From NCBI GenBank assembly GCA_035310145.1, contig DATGEL010000012.1, positions 1-43,902 of the forward strand: a DNA stretch of 43,902 nucleotides, written 5' to 3'. Under the pieces are notes generated by a model. The model was not told where the DNA came from and did no database searches. It saw only the letters and a list, made by a program, of their open reading frames with translations. This DNA is from Dehalococcoidia bacterium. Its GTDB lineage: Bacteria; Chloroflexota; Dehalococcoidia; CAUJGQ01. This document shows, in pieces, positions 8,273-16,885 of the stretch. A program made the translations under genes and the position numbers. Each line of letters starts with the position of its first letter. Position 1 is the first letter of the stretch.

Positions 8273-9454
8273 ATGCCGGCACCGCTGCGCTTCGGCATCT
8301 TCCTTGCGCCGTTTCACCCCGCGGGCCAGAACCCCACGCTCGCGCTCGAACGCGATCTGGAGCTGATCCAGCACCTCGACCGCCTCGGCTACGACGAGGC
8401 CTGGATCGGCGAGCACCACTCCGGCGGCTACGAGATCATCGCCGCGCCCGAGGTCTTCATCGCCACGGCCGCCGAGCGCAGCCGCCACATCAGGCTCGGC
8501 ACCGGCGTCTCCAGCGTGCCCTACCACCACCCGCTGATCCTGGCCGACCGCATGGTGCTGCTCGACCATCTCACCCGCGGCCGGGCGATGTTCGGCGTCG
8601 GCCCCGGCGCCCTGCCCTCCGATGCCTACATGATGGGCATCGACACGGGCGAGCAGCGGCGCATGATGGAGGAGTCGGTCGAGGCGATCGTGGCGCTGCT
8701 GGCCAACGACGGTCCGGTGAACCGCCAGACCGACTGGTTCGCGTTGCAGGACGCGCGCTTGCAGCTGCGGCCCTACACCTACCCGCACTTCGAGATCGCG
8801 ATCGCGGCCACGATCTCGCCCGCGGGGCCGCGGCTGGCCGGGCGTTTCGGCCTCGGCCTGCTCAACATCGGCGCCACCTCGGCCCTCGGCTTCGACGCGC
8901 TCGGCTCCGCCTGGCAGATCATGGAGGAGCAGGCGCAGCGCTACGGCAGGGCCGTCGATCGCCGCGCCTGGCGCCTGGTCGGGCCGATGCACATCGCGCC
9001 GACGGTCGAGCAGGCGCGCGAGGAGGTGCGCTACGGCCTGATGGACTGGCACCGCTACTTCGGCCTGAGCGCCGCCTTCGGCATGAAGCCGGGCGACAGC
9101 CAGGACATCGACAGCGTGATCGACGCGATGAACGAATCGAAGTTCGGTGTGATCGGCACGCCGGAGATGGCCGCGGCGCAGATCGAGCGGCTGCTGGCGA
9201 AGACGGGCGGCTTCGGCAGCTATTTGTTCCTCGCGCACGACTGGGCCGACCAGGCGGCCACGCACCGGTCGTACGAGCTGTTCGCCCGCGCCGTGGCGCC
9301 GCGCTTCCAGGGTTCGGCGCAGATGACCGAGTATTCGTGGAACTGGATGACGGAGAACCGCCAGCAGTTCGGCTCCGCCATGGCCAACGCGCAGAAGAAA
9401 GCCACGGAGCAGTACCTGGCCGAGCGCGCCGCGCTTGTGGGGAATAGGGAATAG
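8273..9454 (+). CDS. LLM-class flavin-dependent oxidoreductase (luciferase-like monooxygenase)
   Basis: A 393-residue TIM-barrel enzyme of the bacterial luciferase family. Family blocks include LRFGIFLAPFHPAGQNPT at the N-terminus, YDEAWIGEHHSGGYE, HIRLGTGVSSVPYHHPLILA and MFGVGPGALPSD. The long form with GEHHSGG resembles limonene-monooxygenase-like and alkanal-monooxygenase-like members using FMNH2. The substrate is unknown. A GGGCGTCACC context precedes the ATG, so the ribosome site is weak. A GTG-started gene follows 2 bp after the stop, so 9457-10529 are probably co-transcribed with it. A second, shorter LLM protein lies at 39326-40387. Confidence 0.9.
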   Translation: MPAPLRFGIFLAPFHPAGQNPTLALERDLELIQHLDRLGYDEAWIGEHHSGGYEIIAAPEVFIATAAERSRHIRLGTGVSSVPYHHPLILADRMVLLDHLTRGRAMFGVGPGALPSDAYMMGIDTGEQRRMMEESVEAIVALLANDGPVNRQTDWFALQDARLQLRPYTYPHFEIAIAATISPAGPRLAGRFGLGLLNIGATSALGFDALGSAWQIMEEQAQRYGRAVDRRAWRLVGPMHIAPTVEQAREEVRYGLMDWHRYFGLSAAFGMKPGDSQDIDSVIDAMNESKFGVIGTPEMAAAQIERLLAKTGGFGSYLFLAHDWADQAATHRSYELFARAVAPRFQGSAQMTEYSWNWMTENRQQFGSAMANAQKKATEQYLAERAALVGNRE

Positions 9455-9456
9455 AC

Positions 9457-10071
9457 GTGGCGGCAGACAGTCCGGTGAAGAAGCGAGCAATCGCTACTGT
9501 GCTCGGGATCGACTATAGCCGGGACGCCTCCCGGTATGGAGCCTTCCCGGCGCTGAAAAACGCGGCACTCGCGCTCGATAACATCGTTCGCGAGTGCTAC
9601 CCACACGATGCGCTGCATGTCGTGCAGTATTCGGCCTATGCCCGCGAGATCTGGCGCGAGCAGCTTGCCAATCTCAATTGGCATGAGAGAGTGCCCGGAA
9701 CCAACCTCCACGCGGCCCTGCTACTGGCGCAGGCAATCCTTAGGGAGTGTCCAACGAGAGGGCGCCGCATCATACTCTTGTCGGGCAGCGAACCGACTGC
9801 CCACTTCGAACGCGGTCGCTCGTATTTCGCCTATCCACCGTCTCCGGTAACCGTGCGTGAGACCATTCGCGCAGCACAGTGGTGCGCCGCCAACGGAACT
9901 GAGCTCACCGCATTCTGGGTCGGCCATGGCTCGTTCAAGTACGCCAAAGACTTCTACGATCGGTTTGCTGCCGAGGCGGGCGTGAAGGTTATCCGGCCTT
10001 CGCTCGAGCCGCTTTCGAACGCGGTGATGGAGGCCTACGAGCGAGGACGCGGATCGGGTGGGGCGGCGTGA
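9457..10071 (+). CDS. Von Willebrand factor A-like protein with a degenerate metal site
   Basis: A 204-residue protein that follows the pattern of bacterial VWA proteins related to COG4867: VLGIDYSRDAS, DALHVVQYSAYAREIW, GTNLHAALLLAQAIL, RRIILLSGSEPTAHFERG and YPPSPVTVRETIRAA. In active relatives a MIDAS metal site uses DxSxS, a threonine and the aspartate of TDGEPTAH. Here D19, S21 and T82 remain, but the aspartate is G110 and the second serine has shifted, so metal-dependent binding is probably lost or changed. It sits between an LLM oxidoreductase (2 bp) and the CxxC/CC protein (4-bp overlap). VWA proteins often work with MoxR-type ATPases; none is nearby. Function unknown. Confidence 0.7.
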   Translation: MAADSPVKKRAIATVLGIDYSRDASRYGAFPALKNAALALDNIVRECYPHDALHVVQYSAYAREIWREQLANLNWHERVPGTNLHAALLLAQAILRECPTRGRRIILLSGSEPTAHFERGRSYFAYPPSPVTVRETIRAAQWCAANGTELTAFWVGHGSFKYAKDFYDRFAAEAGVKVIRPSLEPLSNAVMEAYERGRGSGGAA

Positions 10072-10529
10072 GCACGAACTGGGTGCTTGTAATTCCAACC
10101 AACCCCACCTGGGTGCCGGGCGCCGAGACCGCGGCCGCCGCTCTTGACCTCTATCGCACGCTCTTCCCGCTACACTCCGGCGATGGCGGGATTTGCGCCA
10201 AGGTCTACGACGAGATCACATTCGTTCACCAGGGCGCCAACTGGGAGGAACTGCGCTGTCCCGCCTGCGCAGCCATACTTGATGCTGGCTGGTGGCAAGA
10301 GCGGATGGACGAGGCAAATGCCATGAAGTTCACGCAGCTTGCTGTCTCCACGCCCTGCTGCGGCGCGCAGACATCGCTCAACGACCTTGCCTACGACTGG
10401 CCGGCGGGATTCGCCCGGTTCGTGCTTAGCGCGGAGAACCCGGAGCGCGGTTGGCTGAACGCCGAAGAGCTAAGCGCGATCGCCGCCGCGCTCGACCATC
10501 CGGTCCGCCAGATCCTCAGGCACATGTGA
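10068..10529 (+). CDS. Hypothetical cysteine-motif protein, coupled to the VWA-like gene
   Basis: A 153-residue cytoplasmic protein I cannot name. It carries C64-x2-C67 in LRCPACAAIL and a C97-C98 pair in STPCCGAQTSL, spaced as a possible four-cysteine zinc site. The N-terminus (WVLVIPTNPTWVPGAETA) and C-terminal helix (NAEELSAIAAALDHPVRQIL) are well ordered. Its GTG start overlaps the stop of the VWA-like gene by 4 bp, so translation is coupled and the two products may act together. It has no signal peptide or membrane segment. Confidence 0.7.
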   Translation: MSTNWVLVIPTNPTWVPGAETAAAALDLYRTLFPLHSGDGGICAKVYDEITFVHQGANWEELRCPACAAILDAGWWQERMDEANAMKFTQLAVSTPCCGAQTSLNDLAYDWPAGFARFVLSAENPERGWLNAEELSAIAAALDHPVRQILRHM

Positions 10530-10542
10530 GACAGTTGAGATC

Positions 10543-11073
10543 GTGAGTGACCCGCCTGCCGTCGTCCAGATCCGCCGCATTCTGGCGCATGAGGGGATGC
10601 GGCTGCGCGAGATCCGCTTGCGGGCGCTGGCAGAGGCGCCCACGGCGTTTGGCAGCACGCTGGCCGAGACCGAGCAACGGCCCGACGCCGTCTGGAGCAA
10701 GCGCGCGAGCGGCGCCGCGGCCGGCAACATCGACGCGCTGTTCGTGGCCGAAGACGGCGGGCGTTGGCTGGGCCTGGCGGGCGGCGTGGTCGACGAGGAG
10801 ACGCCGCCGGGCGAGGTCGAGCTGGCCTCGATGTGGGTCGATCCGGCCGTGCGCGGCCGCGGCCTCGGGCAGCAGCTGATCGAGGCCGTGGTCGCCTGGG
10901 CACGGGCGGGCGGCGCCGGCCAGTTGCGGCTCTGGGTCACGGTGGGCAACGCGCCGGCCATCGCATTGTACGAGCGCCACGGCTTCGCCTTCAGCGGCGA
11001 CACGGCGCCGCACCCCTCGAACCCGGCGCTGCGCGAGGCGCTGATGCTGCGGCCGCTGCCGCCGGAAGCCTGA
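10543..11073 (+). CDS. GNAT-family N-acetyltransferase
   Basis: A 176-residue acyl-CoA-dependent N-acetyltransferase. The acetyl-CoA pyrophosphate loop is in VDPAVRGRGLGQQLIEAVV (Q/RxxGxG/A pattern), preceded by the strand VELASMWV and followed by LRLWVTVGNAPAIALYERHGF, the usual C-terminal GNAT block. The N-terminus (LREIRLRALAEAPTAFGST) is typical of small GNATs acting on small molecules or protein N-termini; the substrate is unknown. It starts with GTG 13 bp after the previous stop and converges with the gene at 11080, with only 6 bp between stops. Confidence 0.88.
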   Translation: MSDPPAVVQIRRILAHEGMRLREIRLRALAEAPTAFGSTLAETEQRPDAVWSKRASGAAAGNIDALFVAEDGGRWLGLAGGVVDEETPPGEVELASMWVDPAVRGRGLGQQLIEAVVAWARAGGAGQLRLWVTVGNAPAIALYERHGFAFSGDTAPHPSNPALREALMLRPLPPEA

Positions 11074-11079
11074 GCGCCG

Positions 11080-11601
11080 CTACTCCAGCTCCACCTGCAT
11101 CGGCTCCAAAAAGCGCACCGCAAGGTTGTAGAAGCCGACGGCCAGCGCCAGCTCCACCATCTGCTCGTTGCCCAGGAAGGCGTGGCAGGCGTCGAACACG
11201 GCGTTGGAGACGCGCACGTCGCGCGTCACGGTCTCCGCGTAGCGGATCACGGCGCGCTCTTGCTCATTGAACGCCGGGTGGCGCTCCCACACCGGCAGCG
11301 CGTCGATCTGCTGCTCCGTCACGCCCACGCGCCGGGCGATGGCGATGTGATGGTCGTACTCGTAGACCGCCTCGGTCACGCGGCCGACGGTGAGGATCGC
11401 CAGCTCGCGCAGGTGCGGGTCGAGCTGCGAATGGTTCAAGATCGCGTTGCCGAGGCGCAGGAACTGGTGCAGCGAGTTCGGACTCCAGGCCAGCGTGCGG
11501 AAGATGTTGCCGACACGGCCGCCGTCGCGGGCCAGGTTGTCGAACAGGTAGCGGTACTGCTCGGGCAGCTCCTCGCGGGTGCGGTAGGGCAGGCGGGCCA
11601 T
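11080..11601 (-). CDS. Carboxymuconolactone decarboxylase / AhpD-like family protein
   Basis: A 173-residue, mostly helical protein. Diagnostic blocks are NIFRTLAWSPNSLHQFLRLGNAIL, LRELAILTVGRVTEAVYEYDHHIAIARRVGV and MVELALAVGFYNLAVRFL. The AhpD CxxC redox pair is absent (TEAVYEYDHH sits at that place), so peroxidase-reductant activity is unlikely and a decarboxylase-like or unknown role is more probable. The ATG at 11601 is preferred over longer in-frame starts because GGAGGT lies 7 bp upstream. It is divergent from the HpaB-type monooxygenase gene across 170 bp, a common pairing in aromatic catabolism. Confidence 0.85.
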   Translation of the reverse strand: MARLPYRTREELPEQYRYLFDNLARDGGRVGNIFRTLAWSPNSLHQFLRLGNAILNHSQLDPHLRELAILTVGRVTEAVYEYDHHIAIARRVGVTEQQIDALPVWERHPAFNEQERAVIRYAETVTRDVRVSNAVFDACHAFLGNEQMVELALAVGFYNLAVRFLEPMQVELE

Positions 11602-11615
11602 GCGCGGACCTCCTT

Positions 11616-11635
11616 GGAACGTGTGGGAACGTGTG
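11616..11635. repeat. Two tandem 10-bp units (GGAACGTGTG) in the divergent promoter region
   Basis: Two exact copies lie 15-35 bp upstream of the start at 11601, between divergent genes. They could be paired half-sites for a regulator; there is no other support. Confidence 0.4.
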
Positions 11636-11771
11636 CGGACGGGAGACAGCGTACAGGATGCCGTCGCCCGCGGCTTGAGGCAGACGGCCGGCTGCGCCAA
11701 ACTGTGCCTGCCGCGCCGCGCAACGAGCGTGCACGGGCCGGCGCGGCCGGCAAGATGGGGGGCTGCGCCAC

Positions 11772-13277
11772 ATGGGCGAGACAAGGCAGACGTCGCTGCT
11801 CACGGGCGAGGAGTACCTCGCCGGCCTGCGCGACGGCCGCCGCGTCTTCATCGGCGGCGAGCCTGTGGCGGACGTGACCGCGCATCCCGCCTTCCGCAAC
11901 GCCGCCCGCTCGGTCGCCCGCCTCTACGACGCCCTGCACGATCCCGCGCAGCAGCAGGTCCTGCTCGGCGCCGACCGGCAGGGTATCACCACGCACAAGT
12001 TCTTCATGCCCAGCTACTCGGCCGACGAGCTGCTGGCGGCGCGCGAGGCGATCGCCGCCTGGGCGCGGCTGTCGTACGGCTTCATGGGGCGCACGCCCGA
12101 CTACAAGGCCGCGTTCATGGCCACGCTCGGCGCCGCACCCGAGTTCTACGCGCCGTTTCAGCAGAACGCCGAGCGCTGGTACCGGCGCTTCGCGGAGCGG
12201 GCGCTCTTTCTCAACCACGTGCTGATCAACCCGCCGATCGACCGCAACAAGCCCGTGCACGAGGTCGATGACGTCTACGTCCACGTCGTGCGCGAGCGCG
12301 ACGACGGCATCATCGTCAGCGGCGCCAAGATGCTCGCCACCGGCTCGGCACTCACGCACGCGACCTTCGTCGCACAAAACAGCGCCGCGCATTTGCAGCA
12401 GGGTAAGGCCGAAGATTATGCGCTGGTCTTCATCGCGGAGATGAACACGCCCGGCAAGACGCTGATCTGCCGTCGCTCGTATGAGCAGACGGCCGAGTCG
12501 CCGTGGGACAACCCGCTCTCCAGCCGCTTCGACGAGAACGACGCGATCGTGATCTTCGACGAGGCGTTCATTCCCTGGGAGAACGTGCTCGTCTACCGCG
12601 ACGTGCAGAAGGCAACGGGCTTCTACCCCGCCTCCGGCTTCATGAACCGCTACACGCTGCAAGCCGGCACGCGGCTGGCGGTCAAGTTCGACTTCGTCTG
12701 CGGCCTGATCGCCAGGGCGCTGGAAGCGAATGGCACCGACGGCTTCCGCGGTGTGCAGGCGCAGCTCGGCGAGCTGATGGGCTGGGGTAACCTGCTCTGG
12801 GCGCTGACGGCGGCGCTGGCGCTGGATCCGCAGGAGGGGCCGGGCGGCATGGCGATTCCGAAGGCCGAGTTCGCCGTGCTGGTGCGCCTGTTCGGGGCGA
12901 TGGCCTGGCCGAAGGTGGAAGAGGTCGTGGCGCAGACGCTCGGCGGCAGCCCGCTCGTCGTGCCCTCGAGCTTCCGCGACCTGCAGAACGCCGAGCTGCG
13001 GCCGCTGATCGATCGCTTCTACCGCGGCAGCGGCGATGGCGGTGACGCGCACGACCGCATCAAGCTGTTCAAGCTGCTCTGGGACGCGGTGGGCAGCGAG
13101 TTCGGCGCCCGCCACACGCTCTACGAGCGCAACTACGGCGGCAACCACGAGCAGGTGCGGCTGGACGTGCTCGGCTTCAACCGCCGCCGCGGCCGGCTGG
13201 AGGAGATGCAGGCACTGGTGGAAAGCTGCCTGGCCGAGTACGACCTCGACGGCTGGAGCGGCGAACCCTGGCGCTGA
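11772..13277 (+). CDS. HpaB-type 4-hydroxyphenylacetate 3-monooxygenase family protein, oxygenase component
   Basis: A 501-residue FADH2-using monooxygenase of the HpaB/HpaH family, which hydroxylates phenolic substrates ortho to the hydroxyl group. The family opening LLTGEEYLAGLRDGRRVFIGGE, the NPPIDRNKP block, GAKMLATGSALTHATFVAQN, the region around DEAFIPWENVLVYRD and PSSFRDLQNAELRPLIDRFY are all present. Length is normal. The family also includes 4-hydroxybutyryl-CoA dehydratase, but the iron-sulfur cysteines of that enzyme are not seen, so a monooxygenase is favoured. It needs reduced FAD from an HpaC-type reductase; none is in the window. A 13-bp-stem hairpin at 13332 probably terminates it. 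Confidence 0.9.
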   Translation: MGETRQTSLLTGEEYLAGLRDGRRVFIGGEPVADVTAHPAFRNAARSVARLYDALHDPAQQQVLLGADRQGITTHKFFMPSYSADELLAAREAIAAWARLSYGFMGRTPDYKAAFMATLGAAPEFYAPFQQNAERWYRRFAERALFLNHVLINPPIDRNKPVHEVDDVYVHVVRERDDGIIVSGAKMLATGSALTHATFVAQNSAAHLQQGKAEDYALVFIAEMNTPGKTLICRRSYEQTAESPWDNPLSSRFDENDAIVIFDEAFIPWENVLVYRDVQKATGFYPASGFMNRYTLQAGTRLAVKFDFVCGLIARALEANGTDGFRGVQAQLGELMGWGNLLWALTAALALDPQEGPGGMAIPKAEFAVLVRLFGAMAWPKVEEVVAQTLGGSPLVVPSSFRDLQNAELRPLIDRFYRGSGDGGDAHDRIKLFKLLWDAVGSEFGARHTLYERNYGGNHEQVRLDVLGFNRRRGRLEEMQALVESCLAEYDLDGWSGEPWR

Positions 13278-13331
13278 TCGGCGCCCGGCGCGGCGCCGAC
13301 GTGGGCCGCGCCGACATCAAACGGCAATGCA

Positions 13332-13367
13332 GCGGCGGCGAGGCTTGTCTGCCTGCCTCGCCGCCGC
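13332..13367. terminator. Bidirectional terminator hairpin between convergent genes
   Basis: A perfect 13-bp stem (GCGGCGGCGAGGC at 13332-13344, complement at 13355-13367) with a 10-nt loop lies between the stops at 13277 (plus) and 13386 (minus). A poly-T tract is lacking. Confidence 0.65.
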
Positions 13368-13385
13368 GAGCAACGTTGCTGGGTC

Positions 13386-14012
13386 TTACGTTCCGGTCGC
13401 GGTGATATGCACCACGCCGATCGGAATGCCCTGCTTGAAGATGCTGACGCCGAACGTCTGGTTGAGGGCGCTGGCGGCGGCGCTCGAAAGCTCAGCCACT
13501 GTGCCGTCCAGGTGCACCATGCCCTGGGCGTCTTTGGTCACCTTCACGTCATGACCGTCGAGATCGAGCAGTTGCACCTGCTGGCCGCCGACCGTTGCCG
13601 TCAAGGTGGAGGCACCGGGATCGACGACGAAATTCGTCGCGGTGAGCGTCTTATCGCCGGCCGAGAAGGTCAAGCCACCGGAGTGGCTGACGCTGCCGCG
13701 GATGAAGGGTAGGTCGTTCTGCGGGTAGATCGAGACGTGGCCGCCGGTGATCGGGAAGCTAACGGCGGTGGTGCCGCCGCTCGGCGCGGCCGTTGCCGGA
13801 CCGACGGGCGCCACCATCACGTGGTTGTCCGCAAGCACTTTGGCCGTGTCCGGGTTGAGATCGACCACGGTGCTGACACCCGACAGGGTGCTGATCGTCG
13901 CCGTCGGCTTGGCCGCCGTGTTGGCATTGTTCTTGCTCGAGCAGGCGGCAACCAGCACCGCCACGCCGATCAGGATCGCGACGCTGAGCATGCGTATCCG
14001 GCTGGGAAACAT
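13386..14012 (-). CDS. Lipoprotein with an HtaA-like domain
   Basis: A 208-residue lipoprotein. The signal peptide MFPSRIRMLSVAILIGVAVL ends in the lipobox VAAC (C24), followed by a low-complexity Asn/Thr/Ala linker. The body (about residues 60-208) contains TAVSFPITGGHVSIYP, VSHSGGLTFSAGDKTLTATNF, LTATVGGQQVQLLDLDG and a C-terminal LNQTFGVSIFKQGIPIGV. This pattern resembles HtaA-type domains, which occur in haem-binding surface proteins of Actinomycetota and in many proteins of unknown role; haem binding here is not shown. The ATG at 14012 follows AAGGAG at good spacing. The gene is transcribed alone and ends at a shared terminator. Confidence 0.78.
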   Translation of the reverse strand: MFPSRIRMLSVAILIGVAVLVAACSSKNNANTAAKPTATISTLSGVSTVVDLNPDTAKVLADNHVMVAPVGPATAAPSGGTTAVSFPITGGHVSIYPQNDLPFIRGSVSHSGGLTFSAGDKTLTATNFVVDPGASTLTATVGGQQVQLLDLDGHDVKVTKDAQGMVHLDGTVAELSSAAASALNQTFGVSIFKQGIPIGVVHITATGT

Positions 14013-14324
14013 CGATCGACTCCTTATGCGATATGCTGAATTAGGAGAGCAGCAGCGATGGGCAGGCTGAATCGTGTGCAGTCGCCGCCGATTGCACACA
14101 CGGGATTGGCGGCCGCGAGAACTGAACCGGTCACCCCTAGTACGGAGCGCAGGCGGCCTTGGCTCACCGCCGCGCTGCTTCCTTCGGCCCATCGCGCTGC
14201 GCGGCGGCGGACAGGGTGCGTGCGTGCGCGCTGTGCAGCGGCCGCCCGGGGCAGCGTAGGGCCCTGGTGACATCCGTCCGGGCGTCACCGCCGCCACGGC
14301 TTGTTGCGTACAATCGATACAACC

Positions 14325-14365
14325 GGTGCTGGCGGTGCGAATGGCGTGATCAAAGCACCAGCACC
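14325..14365 (+). promoter_or_regulatory. Leader hairpin before the 14378 operon, in gene-free stretch 14013-14377
   Basis: GGTGCTGG (14325-14332) pairs with CCAGCACC (14358-14365), right before the AGGGGG ribosome site of the gene at 14378. It could hide or expose that site. The rest of the 365-bp gap holds a GTGTGCA/TGCACAC inverted repeat (14074-14099) about 60 bp upstream of the lipoprotein start, and nothing else convincing. Confidence 0.3.
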
Positions 14366-14377
14366 CAGGGGGCGCAG

Positions 14378-14602
14378 ATGCCCGACTTCGGCGTCGACCA
14401 GGCGAAGCAGCGCGTGACCGATGCGCTGCGATCCGGCAACTGGCAGAGCGTCGACGCCCAGGTCACCGCCTACGGCGCCGCCGTGCGTGCCGAGGCGCGC
14501 TGGCAGGCGCTGCAAGAGGCGATCGCGGCCCTGCAGGACATCGCCGAGAAGGACGGCGGCAGCGTGGCCGACTGCCTCGCCGCCGTGCGCCGCCTGCAAT
14601 GA
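14378..14602 (+). CDS. Small helical hypothetical protein, coupled to the propeller gene
   Basis: A 74-residue soluble protein, almost entirely helical (VDQAKQRVTDALRSGNWQSV, WQALQEAIAALQDIAEKDGG), of unknown function. AGGGGG sits 6 bp before the ATG. Its stop overlaps the ATG of the TolB-like gene by 4 bp, so translation of the two is coupled. No motif points to a partner or substrate. Confidence 0.7.
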   Translation: MPDFGVDQAKQRVTDALRSGNWQSVDAQVTAYGAAVRAEARWQALQEAIAALQDIAEKDGGSVADCLAAVRRLQ

Positions 14603-16191
14603 GCCGCACCCTGGGCCTGTCCGACGGCGCGCTGCTGTTCCTGACCAACCCCCGGAACGTGATCTCAGGCGTGCGTCGGCACGCCTCGCCCGTTCCGCTG
14701 CTTCTGCTGCTCGCCGCGCTCAGTCTCTCGCAGATGCCGGTGCAGGCCGCGACCCGACAGGAGGTGCCGGCGGCAACCATCGCCGTTATCCGCGCCGGCG
14801 ACCTCTTTCTGCTCGATACAGCGACGGGCCGTCAGATCCGGCTCACGACAGACGGCGATAACCTCGACCCGGCGTGGGATCCGAGCGGCTCTGTGCTCAC
14901 CTTCGTGAAGAGCCGTCCGCCCGACCCCGCAGCGGTCTGGCGCTGGACCGCGGCCGGCGGCGCCGAACAGGCCGGCTTTCCCGCGTTCTGGGGCGTTGTC
15001 TCGCCCGACGGCGACTCGTGGGCCTACCCCGACTACGACCGCAGCGCCCCGAACCCCCACTGGGCGCCGGCCATCGCCTGGATCACCGAGCATCGCCTGC
15101 GCGGGCCGATCTCGCCCACGTTCGAACCGAGTGTGACAGGCAAGGTTGGCGTGCACTGGGAGCCGATCGCCTGGTCGCCCGACAGCCGCGAGCTGGCGCT
15201 GGCACGCTTCAACGCGCTGCCGTCGACGCCGCTGCCGAAGGATTTCAACTACACCGCCGACACCACCCTCTGGCTGACCGTTGGCGATCCGCTCGCCGGC
15301 AAACGAACGCAACTGCAAATGCCGAACGACTGCTGCGGCCAGCTCGGCGTGCCAGATGTCGCCTGGTTCTCGCCCGATGGCCGCTTCCTCACGGTCGGCG
15401 TTGGTCCGGCGATGCCGTGCAGCTCCTGCCGCGCCGATGGGCTGCCGTTCTACGCCGTGCCGGTGGATGGCGGCGCGCCGATCGCCCTCGGCAGCGGGCT
15501 GGCTCGTGGCACTGTGGCGTGGGCGCCCGACGATTCCTTCGTCGTCCTGTCGGGACCGCTCGGGCGTTTCGCCTACACCGACAAGCATCTCTACCTGACC
15601 GAAACGGCAACCGGCGCCCAGCGGCAACTCACCAACGACCGTACGGCGGCCGATACCGTGGCCGCCGTGTCGCCTAACGGCCGGCTGATCGCCTTCGTAC
15701 GGGCGCACGACCCCGGCAGTGCCGCCGGTGGCCCTGTCGCTCCCTCCGCCGCACGCCGCATCTGGCTGGCGACGCCAGACGGCGGCCTGCGCCAGCTCGA
15801 CCCCGGCGCGGACGGCTGGGGCGATGATGTACCGGCCTGGACACCGGATGGCCGCTGGGTCGTCTTCACCCGGTCGCGACCCTCCGACGGCACGCTGGAG
15901 CTGTGGGCCGCGCCGGTTGCCGGCGGCCCGCCGCGGCGGCTCGCGAGCGGTCTCGGCCCGCCGCCAACCGGACCCGTGGCGGGTCAGCAGCCGGTCTTCC
16001 TCGCCTCTGATTACTTCGCGGTTCAGCCCAACCCGGCTGTGCGGGCAACACGGCTCGCGCCGCTTGGCAGCGGCGGCGCACCACGCCACGGCCGCGCACC
16101 GCTGCTTTCGGTTTGCGCGGGGCTGGCGCTGCTGGGTGCCGGCCGCGGTCTGCTGCGGCTGGCGCGGCGCGCTGATGGCAGCGTTGCGTAG
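14599..16191 (+). CDS. Exported TolB/WD40-like beta-propeller protein
   Basis: A 530-residue protein with an N-terminal hydrophobic segment (PVPLLLLLAALSLSQMPVQA, about residues 31-50) as signal peptide or anchor. Repeated propeller blades follow, with the PD40 signature (DNLDPAWDPSGSVLTFV, EPIAWSPDSRELALARF, AAVSPNGRLIAFVRA, DVPAWTPDGRWVVFTRS). A C-terminal hydrophobic stretch (LLSVCAGLALLGAGRGLLRLA) could be a second membrane anchor with an RR-rich tail. Such propellers bind proteins or sugars at the surface; the ligand is unknown. It overlaps the 74-residue gene by 4 bp. Confidence 0.82.
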   Translation: MSRTLGLSDGALLFLTNPRNVISGVRRHASPVPLLLLLAALSLSQMPVQAATRQEVPAATIAVIRAGDLFLLDTATGRQIRLTTDGDNLDPAWDPSGSVLTFVKSRPPDPAAVWRWTAAGGAEQAGFPAFWGVVSPDGDSWAYPDYDRSAPNPHWAPAIAWITEHRLRGPISPTFEPSVTGKVGVHWEPIAWSPDSRELALARFNALPSTPLPKDFNYTADTTLWLTVGDPLAGKRTQLQMPNDCCGQLGVPDVAWFSPDGRFLTVGVGPAMPCSSCRADGLPFYAVPVDGGAPIALGSGLARGTVAWAPDDSFVVLSGPLGRFAYTDKHLYLTETATGAQRQLTNDRTAADTVAAVSPNGRLIAFVRAHDPGSAAGGPVAPSAARRIWLATPDGGLRQLDPGADGWGDDVPAWTPDGRWVVFTRSRPSDGTLELWAAPVAGGPPRRLASGLGPPPTGPVAGQQPVFLASDYFAVQPNPAVRATRLAPLGSGGAPRHGRAPLLSVCAGLALLGAGRGLLRLARRADGSVA

Positions 16192-16256
16192 TCCGCTTGC
16201 CGGCACGACCCGTGCAGCCGATGCATCGGTTGGACCCAGCGTGGCCCGCGTCCGTA

Positions 16257-16871
16257 TCAAAAGTGGCGGCCGACGGCGTAGCAGGCGAGCAGGTTGCCGG
16301 AGCTTTCCCAGGTTCGCGATTCGATCAGCTTCAGCGATACGCCTGGCTGACCCATGACCAGCGGCGTGCCTGCACCGGCGATCACCGGGGAATAGGTCAG
16401 GTGCAGCTCGTCGACGAGGTCGTGCACGAGCAGGTCGTTCCACAGCGTGCGCCCGCCGAGGATGAGGATCTCTCCGCCGTCCTGCTGCCTGAGCGCCCGC
16501 ACCTCCTGGTGCGCGTCCGCTCTACTCGCGATGCGCGTGTTGTGCCACGGCGCCAGCTCATCAGCGCCGAGCTGATCCGAGATCACGACCTTCTCGATAT
16601 CACGCATCAAGCGCGCGATCTCTTGCCTGATCGCGGTGGCCGGCGCGCCGTCAAGGATTCCCGTCCAGTACTCCTTACAGCTCAGGAAGAAGGAGCCGCT
16701 GCCGATCAGCCAGGCGCCCGCGCTGCGCAGGCGCTCGGCGTTGTAGTGGTCAAACCGGTCGTCGCCGCGGTAGTCCGGGTGCGTGTAGCGAAACAGCGCG
16801 CCGAGACTCCTGTTCTCCCCTTCGTAGAATCCATCCAGCGAAACCATGTTACTGACGATGACTTTGCCCAC
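16257..16871 (-). CDS. Dihydrofolate reductase / RibD C-terminal-like reductase
   Basis: A 204-residue protein of the RibD_C/DHFR-like superfamily, which usually uses NADPH. Landmarks are the opening [29 protein letters not shown], the [17 protein letters not shown] nucleotide-binding block and [19 protein letters not shown]. Stand-alone members are mostly uncharacterised reductases, not true DHFR or RibD. A GTG at 16871 is chosen because CAGGAG lies 9 bp upstream and family members begin at this strand; longer in-frame starts lack a ribosome site. It converges with the propeller gene (stops at 16191 and 16257). Confidence 0.85.
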   Translation of the reverse strand: MGKVIVSNMVSLDGFYEGENRSLGALFRYTHPDYRGDDRFDHYNAERLRSAGAWLIGSGSFFLSCKEYWTGILDGAPATAIRQEIARLMRDIEKVVISDQLGADELAPWHNTRIASRADAHQEVRALRQQDGGEILILGGRTLWNDLLVHDLVDELHLTYSPVIAGAGTPLVMGQPGVSLKLIESRTWESSGNLLACYAVGRHF

Positions 16872-16885
16872 GATGCGGAACTCCT

